Assembly: GCF_018691265.1 (NCBI RefSeq)
Contig: NW_024881282.1
Coordinates: 24,324,899-24,388,898, forward strand
Direction of reading: 5' to 3'
Source: Tyto alba
Lineage: Eukaryota > Chordata > Aves > Strigiformes > Tytonidae
Length of the DNA stretch: 64,000 nucleotides
The position numbers and the translations under genes are program-made. A model generated the notes under the pieces. The model searched no databases, was not told where the DNA came from, and worked only from the letters and a program-made list of their open reading frames with translations. Of this stretch, positions 1 through 64,000 are shown one piece after another. Position 1 is the first letter of the stretch. The number at the start of each line of letters is the position of its first letter.

Positions 1-61292
<61,292 letters not shown>

Positions 61293-64000
61293 GTGAATAC
61301 ATTTTTATTTTCTTTTCCAACTGGATTGTATTTTACATAACACTTTTACAATTTTATTTTATTTACACTTTCATGAAAGATTTGAAAGCGAGTACATTCT
61401 GACTTCCTGTGTGTAATGGCATAGTACAATACATTCATATGCTCCTGCACATTCATACCATTTCCTTTCTACTTATACTCTCTTCATTAAAAGTTTTTAT
61501 TTATTGTTTCTTAAGTATATTGCACTATACATGCACCAAGATAGTACAAGCTCATTGTAAGACAAATTCATGAACTGGCTACAAGTTACAACCTTAAGGG
61601 AATATTCTTTTGTTCTTCATGCTGATTTAAAAGAATGATATGCCAACTCATGTGGTGGGTGTATGCGTGTAATCTCTGAGATTTTTTTGTATGTGAGAAC
61701 CTATTGTACAGTTGTGTGCACTGGATTCAGTTCTTGACTTTTGGCAGACACTCAGAAATTTTAAATTCATGACCACAATATTAAGTCATCTTGGGAGGGT
61801 GGGGAGGCAGAATTTACAAGGATACAACCACCATGATCAGCACAGTTTATTACAGTTGTATCAGAAGATGAACATAGAGTAAGGTTGGTGAATGATTATC
61901 AGTGTGGGGGTGGTTTCTTTAATTTTCTGTTTGGTAATACTTGTTTGTGGGAGATCAGATGAACCTACACCTCTCAATGTCTCTCCAGAAAGATCATCTG
62001 GGGCAAGGGGGGGGTGTGTGTTAGTGGCTTTATGGTACTGTTGCCTTACAAGTAAAGCTTTCTTTGTCATGTCTAAATTGTGTGACTTCTGCAAAAAGAG
62101 CTGTGTAAGACAGTGGGGCAGAGGAAGAATATGTCTTGTGTAATCATCAGTTTTCATTCCACTTTTTGCCCTTGGTCCCCTCCAAATGCAGCCACACAAA
62201 AAATGGATACAGTACTGCTAGCACTGCATATAAGCAAAGTAATGGAAACTTTTAGTAAAGATATAAAAGGAGGTTGGAATTGTGCTCAATATTGAACAAA
62301 TTGTTTGTATCAGAAACCTCCCCAGGAGGAAGAAAGGACAGGAGACCGGAAATGTGGGTAGGGATAGGAAAGGAGGGGAACCTCACAAAATAATGGTTGT
62401 GGAAAAGGTATGCTCATTATCACTTGTCAAAACAACTGTTGGTAGGCAAGTTACCACGTAACAACCATCAGCAGCAGAAGTTGGCAGAATTTCAGGTCAG
62501 GAAGCTGCAGTCAGAACAGATAGGTTTGCAGGTGATGACTGCAGCTAATTTCATGCATCCAGCTGCAGTAGCTATTGGTACATACATTAAACACTGTAAA
62601 TCACAGTTTATGAGTTTCGTATATGCCTGGGGTTTTAGAATCTGTACTGTGAAAATTTCCTTAATGTCTCAATATCCATGCACTGGTGTACATCAAAAAA
62701 TGAAAACCTTTGGAAAAAGTAAAGAATGTAAAATCACAGCAGTTTCTTGTGGGACTGACAGGCAAATTCAGCTAATCCTGAGACACATTTGGTATTGGTG
62801 AAATACATAACCTAAATTGACAGGCATTTGCCAGTGTTAGAGAGATGTTTGAATTGATAAGCTTTACACAGAATGCTGCCTTAGTGATTTTTGCCTCAAA
62901 GATACTTTCTTCTAATATCCATACTTCTGTATTTTTACGCAAAACAAATTGGAGTGAGTATAAACAAAGTTAAAATGGCTGGGTTTATATTTATTTTAAG
63001 GAAGAAGTCATCCAATTTTTAGTAAGAAAACTTGAAACTTGAACCTACATAATTTTTACTTAATTTGATAACAGAAAATTTGAGCTCTTTCCTGTTTCCC
63101 TTGTCCTCTGAGTTCGTATTTTCAGAGAGTTGATGGTATGTCAGCAATGCAGAGGAAATTTTTTGTTACTTCTTTAGTGTACAAAAATGTTTAGTTGTTG
63201 CATCATAAGCAAAACCAAAAATATCACCTCAACTTTTAAATAGATGCAGTGAATGAAAGAAACAGACTAATTAAGCAGGCCTCTTCTCAAGTTTTTCAGT
63301 GTCAAAATCCAGGTATTATTGTTAACAGCACGAAATTAGTTAAACATACTTTCTATTAAAGATAATGAACACAATAATTAAAATAGTATTTATAAGGGAT
63401 TAAAAGGCAGTGATGGATAATGGTATGAGAGATACCAAGATTCAGTTCATGCTATCCTATATATTTTTCAAGTTACCTAAACTCACAGATTTGTGGAATT
63501 GTACTTCAATCCTGCATGAATAAGTAGAGTCCATTTCTTAATTTTGCTCTTTGGACATTGTATTGGACTCCAGTGGGTGGGAGGTGTTTGCTTCCTCTTT
63601 CTTCCTCCCTTACCCTGTTCCATCAAAATGTGTTTTCCTCTGACGAACACTGTCATTGCAGTGAACAAAGCAATGGTTCTTTCAAGGTAATATTTCATAT
63701 TTGAAAGTGGTTAGTACTAAGTACTTCTTGAAGAAGCAGGAAACATTTATGCTTCTTGCCAACTTCTCTGGTTCCTCTTCTGGAATTCAGCCATCTAGCT
63801 TTCATTTATCTTTACAAGATGGTTTGTGCTCTGATTCATTTCATCCACCCTGGAATATTCCTATTCCTTCACTTAGAAAAAAACCAAACAAACAAAAAAA
63901 CAAAACAAAACAAAAACAAACAAACAAACAAACAAACAAACAAACAAAAACAACAAAAACAAAAAACTTTCTCCTACTTAATTTCTGATCCTGTCCTTTC
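61293..64000 (+). other. FRY intron 35 (runs off window)
   Basis: At least 2708 nt after the donor AAG|gtgaat. A 134-codon open frame (62397-62801) has no recognisable motif. I could not identify a further FRY exon before the edge. Confidence 0.75.
63877..63966 (+). repeat. (AAAC)n microsatellite
   Basis: About 90 nt of A with regularly spaced C, including at least six perfect AAAC units, sense orientation. Confidence 0.94.

Noticed and set aside
61990..62025. G-rich run as a G-quadruplex
   Set aside because: There are only two adequate G-runs plus a GT stretch, not four G-tracts at suitable spacing.
62397..62801. 134-codon open frame as a further FRY exon
   Set aside because: No credible acceptor and donor in the right phase and no resemblance to the FRY tail.

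Overview
The window is vertebrate nuclear DNA, most likely from a bird. It is AT-rich and sparse in repeats. The only interspersed elements I recognise are a few decayed CR1-type LINE relics, typical of bird and reptile genomes. I see no Alu, L1 or other mammalian-type repeats, no bacterial-style gene packing and no CRISPR array.

The window holds one gene: the middle part of FRY (Furry homolog, a very large microtubule-associated scaffold and NDR-kinase partner) on the + strand. I traced 35 coding exons, numbered locally 1 to 35. Exon 1 is cut by the left edge and exon 35 ends at 61292. They join in one unbroken reading frame of about 1851 codons (5553 nt), or 1860 with the longer form of exon 17 and 1863 if a 9-nt microexon is also used. 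No exon has an internal stop or frameshift. The start codon, promoter, N-terminal furry domain, C-terminal coiled coil, stop codon and UTRs lie outside. Peptides such as [13 protein letters not shown] and [13 protein letters not shown] fit FRY rather than its paralogue FRYL, which carries diverged versions (from memory, not searched).

Layout: exons 1-6 lie in the first 4.7 kb. Intron 6 (3.3 kb) carries two CR1-like relics and an unexplained GC-elevated block. Exons 7-16 (8.1-24.6 kb) encode the helical-repeat middle. Exons 17-22 (25.4-37.9 kb) encode a variable linker, another conserved helical part and a Ser-rich stretch. Exons 23-30 (38.6-51.2 kb) include the 602-nt exon 26 and the C-terminal conserved region. 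Exons 31-35 (52.3-61.3 kb) encode a disordered Ser/acidic tail. The last 2.7 kb is intron with an AAAC-rich microsatellite.

The most interesting signals concern splicing. They are a 9-nt in-frame candidate microexon with excellent splice sites in the largest intron, a GC-AG intron, competing in-frame 3' splice sites 27 nt apart before exon 17, and a 56-nt candidate poison exon in intron 31. There are also two perfect AT-rich inverted repeats and a strand bias of long A-tracts. I found no nested gene, antisense gene, RNA gene or novel multi-gene system.
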